Shown: in pieces, positions 42,002-51,190 of the stretch | Numbering within the stretch: position 1 is the first letter of the stretch | How the letters are laid out: each line of letters opens with the position of its first letter | Assembly: GCA_965237995.1 (NCBI GenBank) | Contig: CBDEGO010000003.1 | Span: 817,090 to 881,089 of the forward strand | From: JAAELZ01 sp965237995 | Lineage (GTDB): Bacteria > Pseudomonadota > Gammaproteobacteria > Arenicellales > Poriferihabitantaceae | Reading direction: 5' to 3' | Length of the DNA stretch: 64,000 nucleotides | Translations under genes and position numbers: made by a program | Notes under the pieces: model-generated | The model's input: the letters and a program-made list of their open reading frames with translations, nothing else | The model's database searches: none | Told to the model about the DNA's origin: nothing

Positions 42002-42511
42002 ATGATGAGCAACCACCGCTTATTCGCTTTAATTTTCATTTTATTCAGTTGGGTAAATATCACTTACGCAGAAGACTACGCCGATTTGCTTAAAGCAGAA
42101 ATAAATGCGATTGATGGTGATCCGAGTCAAATTGAGTTTACGCTCACAAACACCTCGACGGACACAACGGCTAAATTTTTAAGCTGGAGCACGCCATTAG
42201 AAGGGCGACTGACTCAATCTCTCTTTGAGGTAAAGCGCGACGGCGAACTATTACCGTATCGTGGACGGGTGGTGCGCCGAGCAGCCCCCACTGAAGCGGA
42301 CTACCTTACGCTCACACAAGGTCAATCCGTCACCAAAACTATCGATTTAACTCAAAGCTACGATTTTTCGCTGCCCGGAGAATACTGCATTACCTATCAA
42401 GCTCAATTATCGAATTTACAACTTTTTGATAAAACGAATCAATTGCAATATGACGGCCAAGATAAGATTAACCTAATCAGCTCGCCAACGATTGATTTCA
42501 AGCTGCAATAA
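42002..42511 (+). CDS. Secreted protein resembling the N-terminal domain of M35 metallopeptidases
   Basis: A 169-residue protein starting at 42002 (or 42005) with a signal peptide (LFALIFILFSWVNITYA). The mature domain is beta-rich and reads FTLTNTSTDTTAKFLSWSTPLEG, then VKRDGELLPYRGRVVRRAAP and LTLTQGQSVTKTIDLTQSYDFS. This resembles the N-terminal beta domain seen before the catalytic part of deuterolysin/aspzincin-type peptidases, but no HExxH is present, so it is not a protease by itself. It sits inside the ccm operon between ccmB and ccmC. Its role is unknown, perhaps as an inhibitor-like or binding domain. Confidence 0.6.
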   Translation: MMSNHRLFALIFILFSWVNITYAEDYADLLKAEINAIDGDPSQIEFTLTNTSTDTTAKFLSWSTPLEGRLTQSLFEVKRDGELLPYRGRVVRRAAPTEADYLTLTQGQSVTKTIDLTQSYDFSLPGEYCITYQAQLSNLQLFDKTNQLQYDGQDKINLISSPTIDFKLQ

Positions 42512-42762
42512 GTGTGCATACCGCCTTGTACACAGTGCATTAATGCGCATAAAACCACAGCATGCTACACCGTATAAACCAGTTTAGTCACCGAATGGCA
42601 TTTTTTCGTTAAAGCGTTGTCTTAGCACTACCTTGCTCGGCTTAGCTGTGATACTTTTATTCGCCATACAAGGCTCTTTATATTGCGCTGTAGTAGCGGC
42701 GCTCAGCTGGAAAAGCTTAATGCGACTGCCCCGATGAATAAGCGATAGTCGAACAACATCCG

Positions 42763-43542
42763 ATGACAACAAGTACTGCAAACACTTCAAACAATGGCTT
42801 TTGGCGATGGTTTCATCGCTTTGGTTCACCGCAATATTTTGATTCATTTGCAAAACGTTGGACCCCTTGGCTAGCCGGTATTACCGCCATTTTATTTATT
42901 GTGGGTTTAGTCGGTGGTTTAGTTTTTGCGCCCGCCGATTATCAGCAAGGCGACAGCTTTAGAATTATTTATGTGCATGTTCCGGCGGCATGGATGGGTA
43001 TGTTTACCTATATGGTTATCGCCACCGCTGGTGCTATTACGCTGATATGGCGCATGAAATTAGCCGATGCAATCGCCCGCGCGAGTGCGCCCTTAGGGGC
43101 ATCGTTCACCTTTTTAGCGCTAGTTACCGGCAGTTTGTGGGGGCGTCCGATGTGGGGCACCTACTGGGAATGGGACGCGCGCATCGTATCCGAGTTAATT
43201 TTACTATTTCTTTATTTGGGTTATATTGCGCTAACTTCTGCGATTATCGATAGAAAAATGGCTTCGCGTGCCGGCGCTATTTTGGCTTTAGTTGGCGTTA
43301 TTAATCTACCTATCATCCATTATTCAGTAGAATGGTGGAATACGCTGCATCAAGGAGCAACCGTAAGCAAGTTTGATAAACCATCTATTGATACACGAAT
43401 GCTAATTCCACTATTGGTTATGTTTTTTGCTTATCAGTTTTATTATTTTACTCTCCTATTTATGCGCGTTCGAAACGAATTACTCGACGCAGAGCGGCGC
43501 ACCAAATGGGTGGCTGAACTTGTAAAAAAGGAGATGTCATGA
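42763..43542 (+). CDS. ccmC: Haem export/handling protein CcmC
   Basis: A 259-residue membrane protein with six transmembrane segments and the tryptophan-rich haem-handling motif WGTYWEWDARIVSELILLF (near residue 128). His residues in YVHVPAAWMG (near 72) and PIIHYSVEWWNTLHQG (near 187) match the axial haem ligands of the family. It loads haem onto CcmE. The 250-bp gap before it may contain its own promoter. It overlaps ccmD by 4 bp (ATGA). Confidence 0.96.
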   Translation: MTTSTANTSNNGFWRWFHRFGSPQYFDSFAKRWTPWLAGITAILFIVGLVGGLVFAPADYQQGDSFRIIYVHVPAAWMGMFTYMVIATAGAITLIWRMKLADAIARASAPLGASFTFLALVTGSLWGRPMWGTYWEWDARIVSELILLFLYLGYIALTSAIIDRKMASRAGAILALVGVINLPIIHYSVEWWNTLHQGATVSKFDKPSIDTRMLIPLLVMFFAYQFYYFTLLFMRVRNELLDAERRTKWVAELVKKEMS

Positions 43543-43709
43543 GCGAATTTCTCGCCATGGGCGGCTATGCATTTTATGTCTGGATGAGTGTCGGCATTAC
43601 CGCCATTGTGCTGCTATGGAATATTGTGTCACCGATCATGCGACGCAAATCGCTGCTGCGTGACGTCGCCGGACAAATCGCTCGTACCAACAGAAAAAAC
43701 GCACAATAG
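43539..43709 (+). CDS. ccmD: Haem exporter accessory protein CcmD
   Basis: A 56-residue protein with one transmembrane helix (AFYVWMSVGITAIVLLWNIV, residues 11-30) followed by a basic cytoplasmic tail (MRRKSLLRDVAGQIARTN). It is required for release of holo-CcmE in the CcmABCD complex. The start ATG overlaps the ccmC stop (ATGA), and the stop is 2 bp before ccmE. The position and topology are diagnostic even though the sequence is short. Confidence 0.93.
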   Translation: MSEFLAMGGYAFYVWMSVGITAIVLLWNIVSPIMRRKSLLRDVAGQIARTNRKNAQ

Positions 43710-43711
43710 TC

Positions 43712-44161
43712 ATGACCCCAAAAAGAAAACAACGGCTACTGCTGGTTTCGCTGTTACTCATTGGCATCTCAATTGCGGTAGGGCTGACGTTAATGGCGCT
43801 TAAACAAAACATGAACTTTTTCTTTTCGCCTTCACAAATTACTGCGGGTGAAGCGCCCGAAGGAATTTCGTTCCGTATCGGCGGAATGGTCGTAGACCAA
43901 AGCATTGTGCGCAGTGATAGTGACTTAAGCGTGCAATTTAAAGTGACTGACACCGCGCAAACTGTGCCCGTACAGTACACCGGCATTCTCCCTGACTTAT
44001 TCCGTGAGGGCCAAGGTATTGTGGCGCTGGGCAAATTAGAAGGCGGCACCTTCATGGCTGAAGAAGTGCTTGCTAAGCACGATGAAAACTATATGCCGCC
44101 TGAAGTCACCGAAGCGCTCAAGCAAGCCAACAAAGGCAAATATGCCAATCCAGCGCAATGA
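43712..44161 (+). CDS. ccmE: Periplasmic haem chaperone CcmE
   Basis: A 149-residue protein. An N-terminal membrane anchor (residues 9-30) precedes an OB-fold beta-barrel. The haem-attachment His123 lies in VLAKHDENYMPPEV, the signature of CcmE, which binds haem covalently. It receives haem from CcmC and passes it to CcmF. It overlaps ccmF by 4 bp. Confidence 0.97.
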   Translation: MTPKRKQRLLLVSLLLIGISIAVGLTLMALKQNMNFFFSPSQITAGEAPEGISFRIGGMVVDQSIVRSDSDLSVQFKVTDTAQTVPVQYTGILPDLFREGQGIVALGKLEGGTFMAEEVLAKHDENYMPPEVTEALKQANKGKYANPAQ

Positions 44162-46137
44162 TCGCAGAGATTGGTAACTTTTCGCTGTCAATCGCGCTGT
44201 GTCTTTCACTGATTCTAGCCATTGTCCCTAGCCTTGGCTTACGCTACGGATATGCCAACTGGATAGCGGTCGCTAAACCAGCGGCACTGGCACAATTTGC
44301 TTTTGTCATTGTTGCATTCGCAGCCTTAACTTATTTATTCATTAACAGTGATTTTTCAGTCAAATTAGTCGCTGCACACTCCAATACACAGCTTCCTTTG
44401 CTATTCAAAATATCAGGGGTATGGGGCTCACATGAAGGTTCCTTATTGCTATGGGCGCTCATGCTAAGTCTTTGGACCGCCGCCGTAGCTGTTTTTAGTC
44501 GCTCAATGCCAGAACAGATTGTTGCACAAGTATTGGCGGTGATGGGTTTTATCAGCATTGGCTTTTTGCTGTTTATGCTGCTCACCTCAAATCCATTTGA
44601 ACGCCTATTCCCCACCCCGATTGAAGGGCGTGACTTAAACCCATTATTGCAAGACTTCGGTTTAGCGGTCCACCCACCTATGCTTTACATGGGTTATGTG
44701 GGCTTAAGCGTTGCCTTTGCATTCGCGATTGCAGCGATGATAGGCGGGCGGCTTGATGCCAGTTGGGCCCGCTGGTCACGACCATGGACAAACGTAGCTT
44801 GGCTATTTCTAACTATTGGTATCGCGCTTGGCTCTTGGTGGGCCTACTACGAACTGGGCTGGGGCGGCTGGTGGTTTTGGGACCCCGTTGAGAACGCCTC
44901 CTTCATGCCATGGCTTGTTGCAACAGCGCTCATGCACTCTTTAGCGGCTACCGAAAAACGCGGCGTGTTTAAAGCATGGACTGTATTACTTGCCGTGTTT
45001 GCCTTTTCCTTATCGCTACTCGGCACCTTCTTAGTGCGCTCTGGCGTACTCACCTCCGTCCATTCATTCGCCTCAGACCCTGGGCGCGGCTTATTCATAC
45101 TCATATTTTTAGGCATTGTTGTTGGCGGCTCTTTAAGTCTATATGCCTGGCGCGCACCGCAAATACGTAGCCACGTTCGCTTTGAAACGGTATCCCGAGA
45201 AACCAGTTTGTTAGTCAACAACGTTTTGCTGATTGTTGCAGCAGCCAGTGTATTGCTCGGAACGCTATACCCACTTATTTTGGATGCACTAGGCATGGGC
45301 AAAATTTCGGTGGGGCCGCCCTACTTTAATAGCGTTTTTGTGCCATTGACTATTCCTCTGGCCTTGTTAGTTAGCATTGGCGCGTATACGAGATGGAAGC
45401 GCGACTCATTAAATCGCATCAGTAAAAAATTATTGGTTCCTTTAGTGCTGAGTGTGTTGATTGGCTTAAGTGTTCCTTTGTTACAGTCGCATTACTCTAT
45501 TAACGCCGCACTAGGCTGTGTACTAGGCTGCTGGACCATTTTATCAAGCCTTAGCTTAATTTATGACCGACTCAATATCCCCGCCGGTGGTTTTAGAGCA
45601 TTTAGCTCTGCACCTAGAGGGTTTTACGGCATGGTGGCTGGGCATGTCGGCTTAGGCGTATTTGTCATTGGTGTCACCATGACTTCAGCTTACAGCATAG
45701 AAAAGGATTTGCGCGTGAGTCCAGATGAGCAGATTAACATCGCTGGATATACCTTTTCTTTTGAAGGCGTCAAACAAGCTCAAGGCCCTAATTACTCTGC
45801 TTCAGAAGGACAAGTTGTTGTCACCAAAGCAAAACAAGTGATTGCCAAACTGACCCCACAAAAACGAACCTATGCGTCAGGCATGCCAATGACGGAAGCA
45901 TCGATAGATGCCGGGTTATTTCGAGACCTTTATGTTGCCTTAGGTGAACCCATTGGTGAAGACGGGGCTTGGGCATTACGCATTTATCACAAACCACTTA
46001 TTCGTTGGATTTGGTTAGGTGCACTGATTATGGCCTTTGGCGGATTACTCGCCGCAGCCGACCCTCGTTACCGCAAACTGGCTGCACGAGAAGCGAATCA
46101 ACAGCGGTCACAATCATCCGCTCAGAGCGCCGCCTAA
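44158..46137 (+). CDS. ccmF: Cytochrome c haem lyase subunit CcmF
   Basis: A 659-residue membrane protein with about 13-15 transmembrane segments. The WWD domain reads WGGWWFWDPVENASFMPW (near residue 238); upstream FKISGVWGSHEGSLLLW and the haem-ligand His candidates in LAVHPPMLYMGY are present. It attaches haem from CcmE to apocytochrome CXXCH motifs together with CcmH/I. Stop and the next start share a base (TAATG). Confidence 0.97.
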   Translation: MIAEIGNFSLSIALCLSLILAIVPSLGLRYGYANWIAVAKPAALAQFAFVIVAFAALTYLFINSDFSVKLVAAHSNTQLPLLFKISGVWGSHEGSLLLWALMLSLWTAAVAVFSRSMPEQIVAQVLAVMGFISIGFLLFMLLTSNPFERLFPTPIEGRDLNPLLQDFGLAVHPPMLYMGYVGLSVAFAFAIAAMIGGRLDASWARWSRPWTNVAWLFLTIGIALGSWWAYYELGWGGWWFWDPVENASFMPWLVATALMHSLAATEKRGVFKAWTVLLAVFAFSLSLLGTFLVRSGVLTSVHSFASDPGRGLFILIFLGIVVGGSLSLYAWRAPQIRSHVRFETVSRETSLLVNNVLLIVAAASVLLGTLYPLILDALGMGKISVGPPYFNSVFVPLTIPLALLVSIGAYTRWKRDSLNRISKKLLVPLVLSVLIGLSVPLLQSHYSINAALGCVLGCWTILSSLSLIYDRLNIPAGGFRAFSSAPRGFYGMVAGHVGLGVFVIGVTMTSAYSIEKDLRVSPDEQINIAGYTFSFEGVKQAQGPNYSASEGQVVVTKAKQVIAKLTPQKRTYASGMPMTEASIDAGLFRDLYVALGEPIGEDGAWALRIYHKPLIRWIWLGALIMAFGGLLAAADPRYRKLAAREANQQRSQSSAQSAA

Positions 46138-46667
46138 TGAATCGATATGTTATTCCCCTCGTTGGGTTTATCGTGCTTGCTATATTTTTAGGGGCCGGGT
46201 TAAAGCTAGACCCTAAGAAAATCCCATCTCCTCTAGTCGATAAACCAGCGCCCACATTCAGCGTACCTAATTTGCACAATACAGCCTCTGCTGTTAGCAC
46301 CGACGCTTTGCTGGGCGAAGTTTGGTTACTAAACGTGTTCGCCTCGTGGTGTGTGGCCTGTCGGCAAGAACACCCGTTAATTAACGAGCTGTCGAAGCAA
46401 AACCTCATCACGCTGGTTGGCCTTAATTACAAAGACCAACGTCAAGATGCGCTTAATTGGCTAAACCAGTTTGGCGACCCTTATCAGCAAATCGCCTTCG
46501 ATCTGGCTGGCGATGTGGGCATTGATTACGGCGTATACGGCGTGCCAGAAAGCTTTTTAGTGGATAAACAAGGGCAGATCCGATTCAAGCAAATTGGCCC
46601 ATTTAGCGCAGAAGATATTCAAACCCAGTTATTGCCGATAATTGCAAAACTGAACGCTGAATCATAA
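46137..46667 (+). CDS. ccmG: Thiol:disulfide interchange protein CcmG/DsbE
   Basis: A 176-residue thioredoxin-like protein, starting at ATG 46137 which overlaps the ccmF stop. An N-terminal anchor (residues 4-22) is followed by the thioredoxin fold with active site WCVAC (Cys72, Cys75); the cis-proline segment is YGVPESFLVD. It reduces apocytochrome c cysteines in the periplasm before haem attachment. Standard length. Confidence 0.95.
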   Translation: MNRYVIPLVGFIVLAIFLGAGLKLDPKKIPSPLVDKPAPTFSVPNLHNTASAVSTDALLGEVWLLNVFASWCVACRQEHPLINELSKQNLITLVGLNYKDQRQDALNWLNQFGDPYQQIAFDLAGDVGIDYGVYGVPESFLVDKQGQIRFKQIGPFSAEDIQTQLLPIIAKLNAES

Positions 46668-47128
46668 TGACAAAAATTATTTGCTCTGCACTTAGTTCGG
46701 TATTAATACTACTTGCTTCCTACAACAGCTACGCGGTGATTGAAGAGCATCAGTTTGCCACGCCAAAGCAAGAACAACTCTACCAACAACTGATTCAAGA
46801 GCTTCGCTGTTTGGTGTGCCAAAACCAAAATCTGGCTGATTCAAATGCAGACCTCGCAAAAGACTTGCGCGGTAAAACCTATGAAATGGTTGTTGCAAAT
46901 AAAACCCATGGCGAGATTGCCGAATTCATGGTGGCCCGCTACGGTGATTTTGTCTTATATCGACCGCCAGTTAACTCTGCAACGGCGCTGCTCTGGTTTG
47001 GCCCGTTTGCGCTGTTAGCATTGGCCTTGGGGTTCGTGCTACTTCGCTTAAAGCGACAAGGTGCAGCTAATCATTCCAAGCCCATAGAAGGCCTAGAAAA
47101 CGCCAAAAATATACTGGAACAAGAATAA
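46667..47128 (+). CDS. ccmH: Cytochrome c maturation protein CcmH
   Basis: A 153-residue protein with a signal/anchor (residues 4-22), the redox motif LRCLVCQ (Cys48 and Cys51) in a three-helix bundle, and a C-terminal transmembrane helix (ALLWFGPFALLALALGFVLLRL). It presents apocytochrome to the CcmF lyase. The start overlaps the ccmG stop by one base. This is the short form; the TPR part is encoded separately as ccmI. Confidence 0.96.
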   Translation: MTKIICSALSSVLILLASYNSYAVIEEHQFATPKQEQLYQQLIQELRCLVCQNQNLADSNADLAKDLRGKTYEMVVANKTHGEIAEFMVARYGDFVLYRPPVNSATALLWFGPFALLALALGFVLLRLKRQGAANHSKPIEGLENAKNILEQE

Positions 47129-47130
47129 TC

Positions 47131-48453
47131 ATGTTATTTTGGATTTGTGCCGCAGTGCTACTCGGCATTGCAGTTTTTTGGTTATCTCGCCCTTTAAACG
47201 CTAGTAATGCACCTAAACTAGAAAGCGCCCACGAGCGTATTATCGCTATCGCCAAAGAGCGGCGAAACGAGATTCAAAGCTCGTTGGACACGGGCGACCT
47301 AACACCACAAGAACACACGCAAGCGATGGCAGATTTAGAATCTGCCTTAGCAGATGAACTCAGCACGTCAAATGAATTGGGTGAAGCTAAGAGCAGCCCC
47401 CCAAATTTTTCAAGTGCCGCTATATTGCTATGCGTACCCCTTATTGCACTAGGTATGTATGCGCTCACTGGCACCTCTGATTATCAATTTCGCGCCGAAC
47501 AAGCCAAAGCGCAAGCGGCTGCCAATAAACAAGCCGAGGCCGTGCCAAGCCTTGAACAATTAGTTGATGGTTTAGAGGCACGATTACAGGAAAACCCCAC
47601 TGATGAAAGAGGCTTATTCTTATTGGGTCAAACGTATAGCCGCATCGGTCGGCACGCTGAAGCGGCTGATACTTATAGCAAGTTGCTATCACAAGTTGGC
47701 CCTAACGCAGATTTGCTAGTAGAACAGGCGGACGCGATGGCGATGAACAACAATCAAGCGTTTACACAAGATAGTTACGCACTACTTACGCAAGCCATCG
47801 ACTTAGACCCGCACCATGTTAAGGGGCGCTGGCTAATAGGCATAGCGGATATGGGCTCTGGACTGACAAAGCAAGCACTTGAGCATTGGCTTTGGGCGAA
47901 GGAGCAATTACGCGACGACCCAGCAGGTTCAGCCCAAATCACTCAGTTAATCGACAACGCCCGACAACAATTAGGCGACCAAGCCAAAGACGCCGAAGCG
48001 TTGATTTTAGAAAAAATAACTAAGCATAATCAATCGGCTGAACACCTCGCTACGGTATCTGAAATTCAGCAAGGCGGCGATACCGCAACGGCTAATTCTA
48101 GCGATGCGATTGCACTACAGATTCAGGTAAGTTTAGGCGATAATATTAATGCTGAAGTGAACCCAGAAGACACTGTATTTATTTTTGCTAAAGCGCGTTC
48201 TGGCCCTAAAGCGCCTCTCGCTGTGCAGCGAGTTCAAGTAGCAGATTTACCCATCACCGTTACATTGGATGATAGCAACGCCATGTTACCCCAGTTCAAA
48301 CTGAGTCTATTTGAAGAGGTAACCGTGAGTGCGCGCATATCGAAAACAGGTGAGCCAATTGCGCAATCGGGTGATATTGAAACTAAAGGCGTTGATGTAA
48401 TGTTGCCTTATACCGAGACCATCTCACTGAGCCTTTCCAACGTAGTGAAATAA
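47131..48453 (+). CDS. ccmI: Cytochrome c maturation protein CcmI (TPR)
   Basis: A 440-residue protein: an N-terminal pair of transmembrane helices (residues 2-18 and about 92-112) with a leucine-zipper-like loop between, TPR repeats at about 145-285 (GRHAEAADTYSKLLSQVGPNADLL), and a C-terminal beta domain (IQVSLGDNINAEVNPEDTVFIFAKA) of the kind that binds apocytochrome C-termini. It is the apocytochrome chaperone of System I and lies 2 bp after ccmH. Confidence 0.92.
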   Translation: MLFWICAAVLLGIAVFWLSRPLNASNAPKLESAHERIIAIAKERRNEIQSSLDTGDLTPQEHTQAMADLESALADELSTSNELGEAKSSPPNFSSAAILLCVPLIALGMYALTGTSDYQFRAEQAKAQAAANKQAEAVPSLEQLVDGLEARLQENPTDERGLFLLGQTYSRIGRHAEAADTYSKLLSQVGPNADLLVEQADAMAMNNNQAFTQDSYALLTQAIDLDPHHVKGRWLIGIADMGSGLTKQALEHWLWAKEQLRDDPAGSAQITQLIDNARQQLGDQAKDAEALILEKITKHNQSAEHLATVSEIQQGGDTATANSSDAIALQIQVSLGDNINAEVNPEDTVFIFAKARSGPKAPLAVQRVQVADLPITVTLDDSNAMLPQFKLSLFEEVTVSARISKTGEPIAQSGDIETKGVDVMLPYTETISLSLSNVVK

Positions 48454-48454
48454 T

Positions 48455-49069
48455 GTGATTGAGATGCTGCGATTAGCTAAACACCTTGTTGTTATTGGCT
48501 TTATCAGCCTAACGTGGTCAAGTGTTGGTCACACGCAACTGCTTAGCTTAGAACAAGTAAAAGATAATTGGGGCATGACCGCAGCTGGCATTGCTGCAAC
48601 CATTATTGGTCATGAAATAGGGCATTTTGTGGCTGCAGAAAGCGAAAATGTGGATGCTTATTTTGACAACTTCACGGTGAAATACCGTAACCGAAACGGA
48701 ACAGACCAGCAAGATTTGCGTTTATCATCGACGGGTTTTCAGTCGCAGTGGGTTATTTCTGAACTAGCGTTTGCAAAGCTCAAACCACATGATCTAACCA
48801 AACCTAAACGCGCTTTCTTAGGTGGCTTAGTATTAGGTCATATTGCCATAACCGCTGCTTATGCACTCGGCCTTAAAGACCACGAAGATGGCGATGCGAC
48901 CGGCATTGCGGCGGCGAGCAATTACAGTAGCGATCAAATTGCATTGGCTATTGTGATACCAGCAGCACTTGACGCTTGGCGCTTACTAAGTAAAGATCCA
49001 CCTCGTTGGGCTCCGTGGGTTTCTGTCGGCGCCAAAGCGGGCGGAATAGCCGCCGTATGGACTTTTTAA
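48455..49069 (+). CDS. Membrane-associated protein with HExxH motif, unknown function
   Basis: A 204-residue protein starting GTG 48455 (or ATG 48464). A hydrophobic N-terminus (LVVIGFISLTWSSVG) resembles a signal or anchor; a second hydrophobic segment GMTAAGIAATIIGHEIGHFVAA contains HEIGH near residue 53, a zinc-metallopeptidase-like motif within a helix, as in some intramembrane or M50-like proteins. Later hydrophobic stretches lie near 119-138. I do not recognise a named family. It starts 1 bp after the ccmI stop, so it is in the ccm transcription unit. Confidence 0.6.
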   Translation: MIEMLRLAKHLVVIGFISLTWSSVGHTQLLSLEQVKDNWGMTAAGIAATIIGHEIGHFVAAESENVDAYFDNFTVKYRNRNGTDQQDLRLSSTGFQSQWVISELAFAKLKPHDLTKPKRAFLGGLVLGHIAITAAYALGLKDHEDGDATGIAAASNYSSDQIALAIVIPAALDAWRLLSKDPPRWAPWVSVGAKAGGIAAVWTF

Positions 49070-49081
49070 AAAACTAAAACT

Positions 49082-50053
49082 ATGTCAAACGATTACGAAG
49101 CAGGTCGACTGAACTTACCATTTGTTGGTCATTGCAGTTTCGCCAAAGCACCTATTTGCACCGACTGGAATAAGATCGATGCTGATGTAGCTATACTTGG
49201 CGTTCCGAACGATATGGGCACCCAGTGGCGCTCTGGTGCTCGCTTTGGCCCACGCGGCATACGGGAAGCCTCTACCCTATTTTCGTTTGGTCACGGCGGC
49301 GCTTACGACTTTGAAGACGATAAAATGTACCTGACACAAGAACAGTGTCGCATGGTGGATGTTGGCGATGCAGATATCGTGCACACCGATATGCATAAAA
49401 GCCATGAAAACACCTACCACGCTGTATCGAAGATATTGCAAGCTGGTGCGATACCGGTTTGCTTAGGTGGTGATCACTCGGTACATGCGCCGATTATTCA
49501 AGCTTTCGAAAACCACGGTCCAATCCATATTCTGCATTTTGACGCCCACTTAGATTTCGTCGATGAACGTCATGGGGTACGGTATGGCCACGGTAATCCA
49601 CTGCGTCGCGCATCGGAGATGGATCATATTGAAGGCATGACCCAAATGGGTATTCGTAATGTCTCATCCTCCAATAGTGACGATTACAATGCGGCACGCC
49701 GTGCTGGCTCAGATATTTTGTCCGTACGTGACGTTAGACGTCTCGGCGTTGAAGGTGTCGTTGACCGCATTCCAACAGATAAGAATTACTACATCACCAT
49801 CGACATTGACGGGTTCGACCCCTCTATCGCGCCCGGCACAGGTACGCCCAGTCATGGAGGCTTTTTGTATTACGAAGTATTAGAAATAATACAAGCCGTT
49901 GCCATTCGCAGTCGCGGCAATATCATTGGTATTGATTTAGTGGAAGTCGCCCCTGCGTATGATCCAGCAGGCGTTACTTCCATTTTAGCTGCGCAGCTAT
50001 TGCTCAATAGCATCGGCTTCATCTTCCATGCAAAACAGGATACAAAAGCTTGA
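49082..50053 (+). CDS. Agmatinase/ureohydrolase-family enzyme
   Basis: A 323-residue binuclear manganese ureohydrolase. Motifs are LGGDHSVHAPII (near residue 130), ILHFDAHLDFVDER (near 158, ligands Asp-x-His-x-Asp) and ITIDIDGFDPSIAPGTGTPSHGG (near 240, Asp-x-Asp). It hydrolyses a guanidino compound to urea and an amine; agmatinase is most likely, guanidinobutyrase or a related activity is possible. Members act in the cytosol in polyamine or arginine metabolism. It overlaps the mltA start by 4 bases. Confidence 0.88.
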   Translation: MSNDYEAGRLNLPFVGHCSFAKAPICTDWNKIDADVAILGVPNDMGTQWRSGARFGPRGIREASTLFSFGHGGAYDFEDDKMYLTQEQCRMVDVGDADIVHTDMHKSHENTYHAVSKILQAGAIPVCLGGDHSVHAPIIQAFENHGPIHILHFDAHLDFVDERHGVRYGHGNPLRRASEMDHIEGMTQMGIRNVSSSNSDDYNAARRAGSDILSVRDVRRLGVEGVVDRIPTDKNYYITIDIDGFDPSIAPGTGTPSHGGFLYYEVLEIIQAVAIRSRGNIIGIDLVEVAPAYDPAGVTSILAAQLLLNSIGFIFHAKQDTKA

Positions 50054-51180
50054 GTCGCCGAGAGTTAGTTTGCCGTGTTACTCGTATTAGCTGCCTTGCC
50101 CTATTAGGCTGCTTTCTCGTTGCATGTCAAACCACCAAGCCGGGAACAAATTTAAGTAAAACGATCACTTGGGCCAATTTACCCGGCTGGAATGCTGACC
50201 AGCACCTTGAAGCGTGGCCTGCCCTGATAAAAGGGTGCGTTAAGCTCAAGCAAAAACCACACTGGCAAAGTATTTGCCACAAGGCCGAACTGCTAGCCCC
50301 TACTGATAACCAAAGCGTACAGCACTTTTTTGAGCAGCACTTCACCCCGCAACAATTACTAGCAGAATCAGGCGAAAAACAGGGGTTAATTACAGGCTAC
50401 TACGAGCCTTTATTGCAAGGCAGTTACACCCCTGATGGTCGCTATCAATACCCTATCTACGGCCAGCCAGACGACTTACTAATAGTAGACCTATCTAGCT
50501 TATATCCAGAATTAAAAGGCAAGCGAATACGTGGACGCATAGAAGGCAACACAGTGATGCCTTATTACTCTCGCGAGCAAATCGACCATGATGACACTCC
50601 ACTAGCTGGCAATGAATTATTGTGGGTAGATGACCGCGATGCTGCATTCTTTTTACAAATTCAAGGCTCGGGCCGTGTACAACTGCCCAACGGAAAAGTA
50701 GTCGGTGTGGGTTATGCCAATCAAAATGGTCACCCCTATGTATCAATTGGCAAATTACTCATTAACCGCGGTGAGTTGTTACGTGAAAACGTCAACCTAT
50801 TTAGCATCAAAAGTTGGCTCAAGGAGCACCCAAGCAAAGCTAAACAACTTCTCAATGACAACCCTAGTTATGTCTTCTTTACCTTACGTAACGAAGTGAG
50901 CGAAGGCCCCACGGGTTCAATGAACGTCCCTATCACGGCTGAGCGCAGCATCGCCATTGATCCAAAAGTCGTGCCGCTTGGCACTGCGATGTGGCTTTCC
51001 ACCACGTATCCAGACGCAGAACGCTCTTCACTGCAAAAACTGGTGTTCGCGCAAGATACTGGTGGGGCAATTAAAGGGCGATTACGTGCAGACTTATTTT
51101 GGGGCACTGGTCAAGTTGCCGAGCAACGTGCCGGCAACATGAAGCAAAAAGGCGAGTTGTATATGCTTATCCCCAAATAA
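50050..51180 (+). CDS. mltA: Membrane-bound lytic murein transglycosylase A
   Basis: A 376-residue outer-membrane lipoprotein, start TTG at 50050 overlapping the preceding stop. The lipobox LVAC is at residues 23-26. The MltA barrel contains ITGYYEPLLQGSYT (near residue 115), DRDAAFFLQIQGSGRVQL (near 197) and the catalytic Asp in the C-terminal 3D domain, VFAQDTGGAIKGRLRADLFWG. It cleaves peptidoglycan with formation of 1,6-anhydromuropeptides. Length is as usual for MltA. Confidence 0.94.
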   Translation: MSRRELVCRVTRISCLALLGCFLVACQTTKPGTNLSKTITWANLPGWNADQHLEAWPALIKGCVKLKQKPHWQSICHKAELLAPTDNQSVQHFFEQHFTPQQLLAESGEKQGLITGYYEPLLQGSYTPDGRYQYPIYGQPDDLLIVDLSSLYPELKGKRIRGRIEGNTVMPYYSREQIDHDDTPLAGNELLWVDDRDAAFFLQIQGSGRVQLPNGKVVGVGYANQNGHPYVSIGKLLINRGELLRENVNLFSIKSWLKEHPSKAKQLLNDNPSYVFFTLRNEVSEGPTGSMNVPITAERSIAIDPKVVPLGTAMWLSTTYPDAERSSLQKLVFAQDTGGAIKGRLRADLFWGTGQVAEQRAGNMKQKGELYMLIPK

Positions 51181-51190
51181 GATAGACCAT

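Noticed and set aside
42584..42853. 89-residue frame on the minus strand overlapping the ccmC start
   Set aside because: Antisense to ccmC at its 3' half with no homology and no ribosome binding site; treated as a shadow frame.
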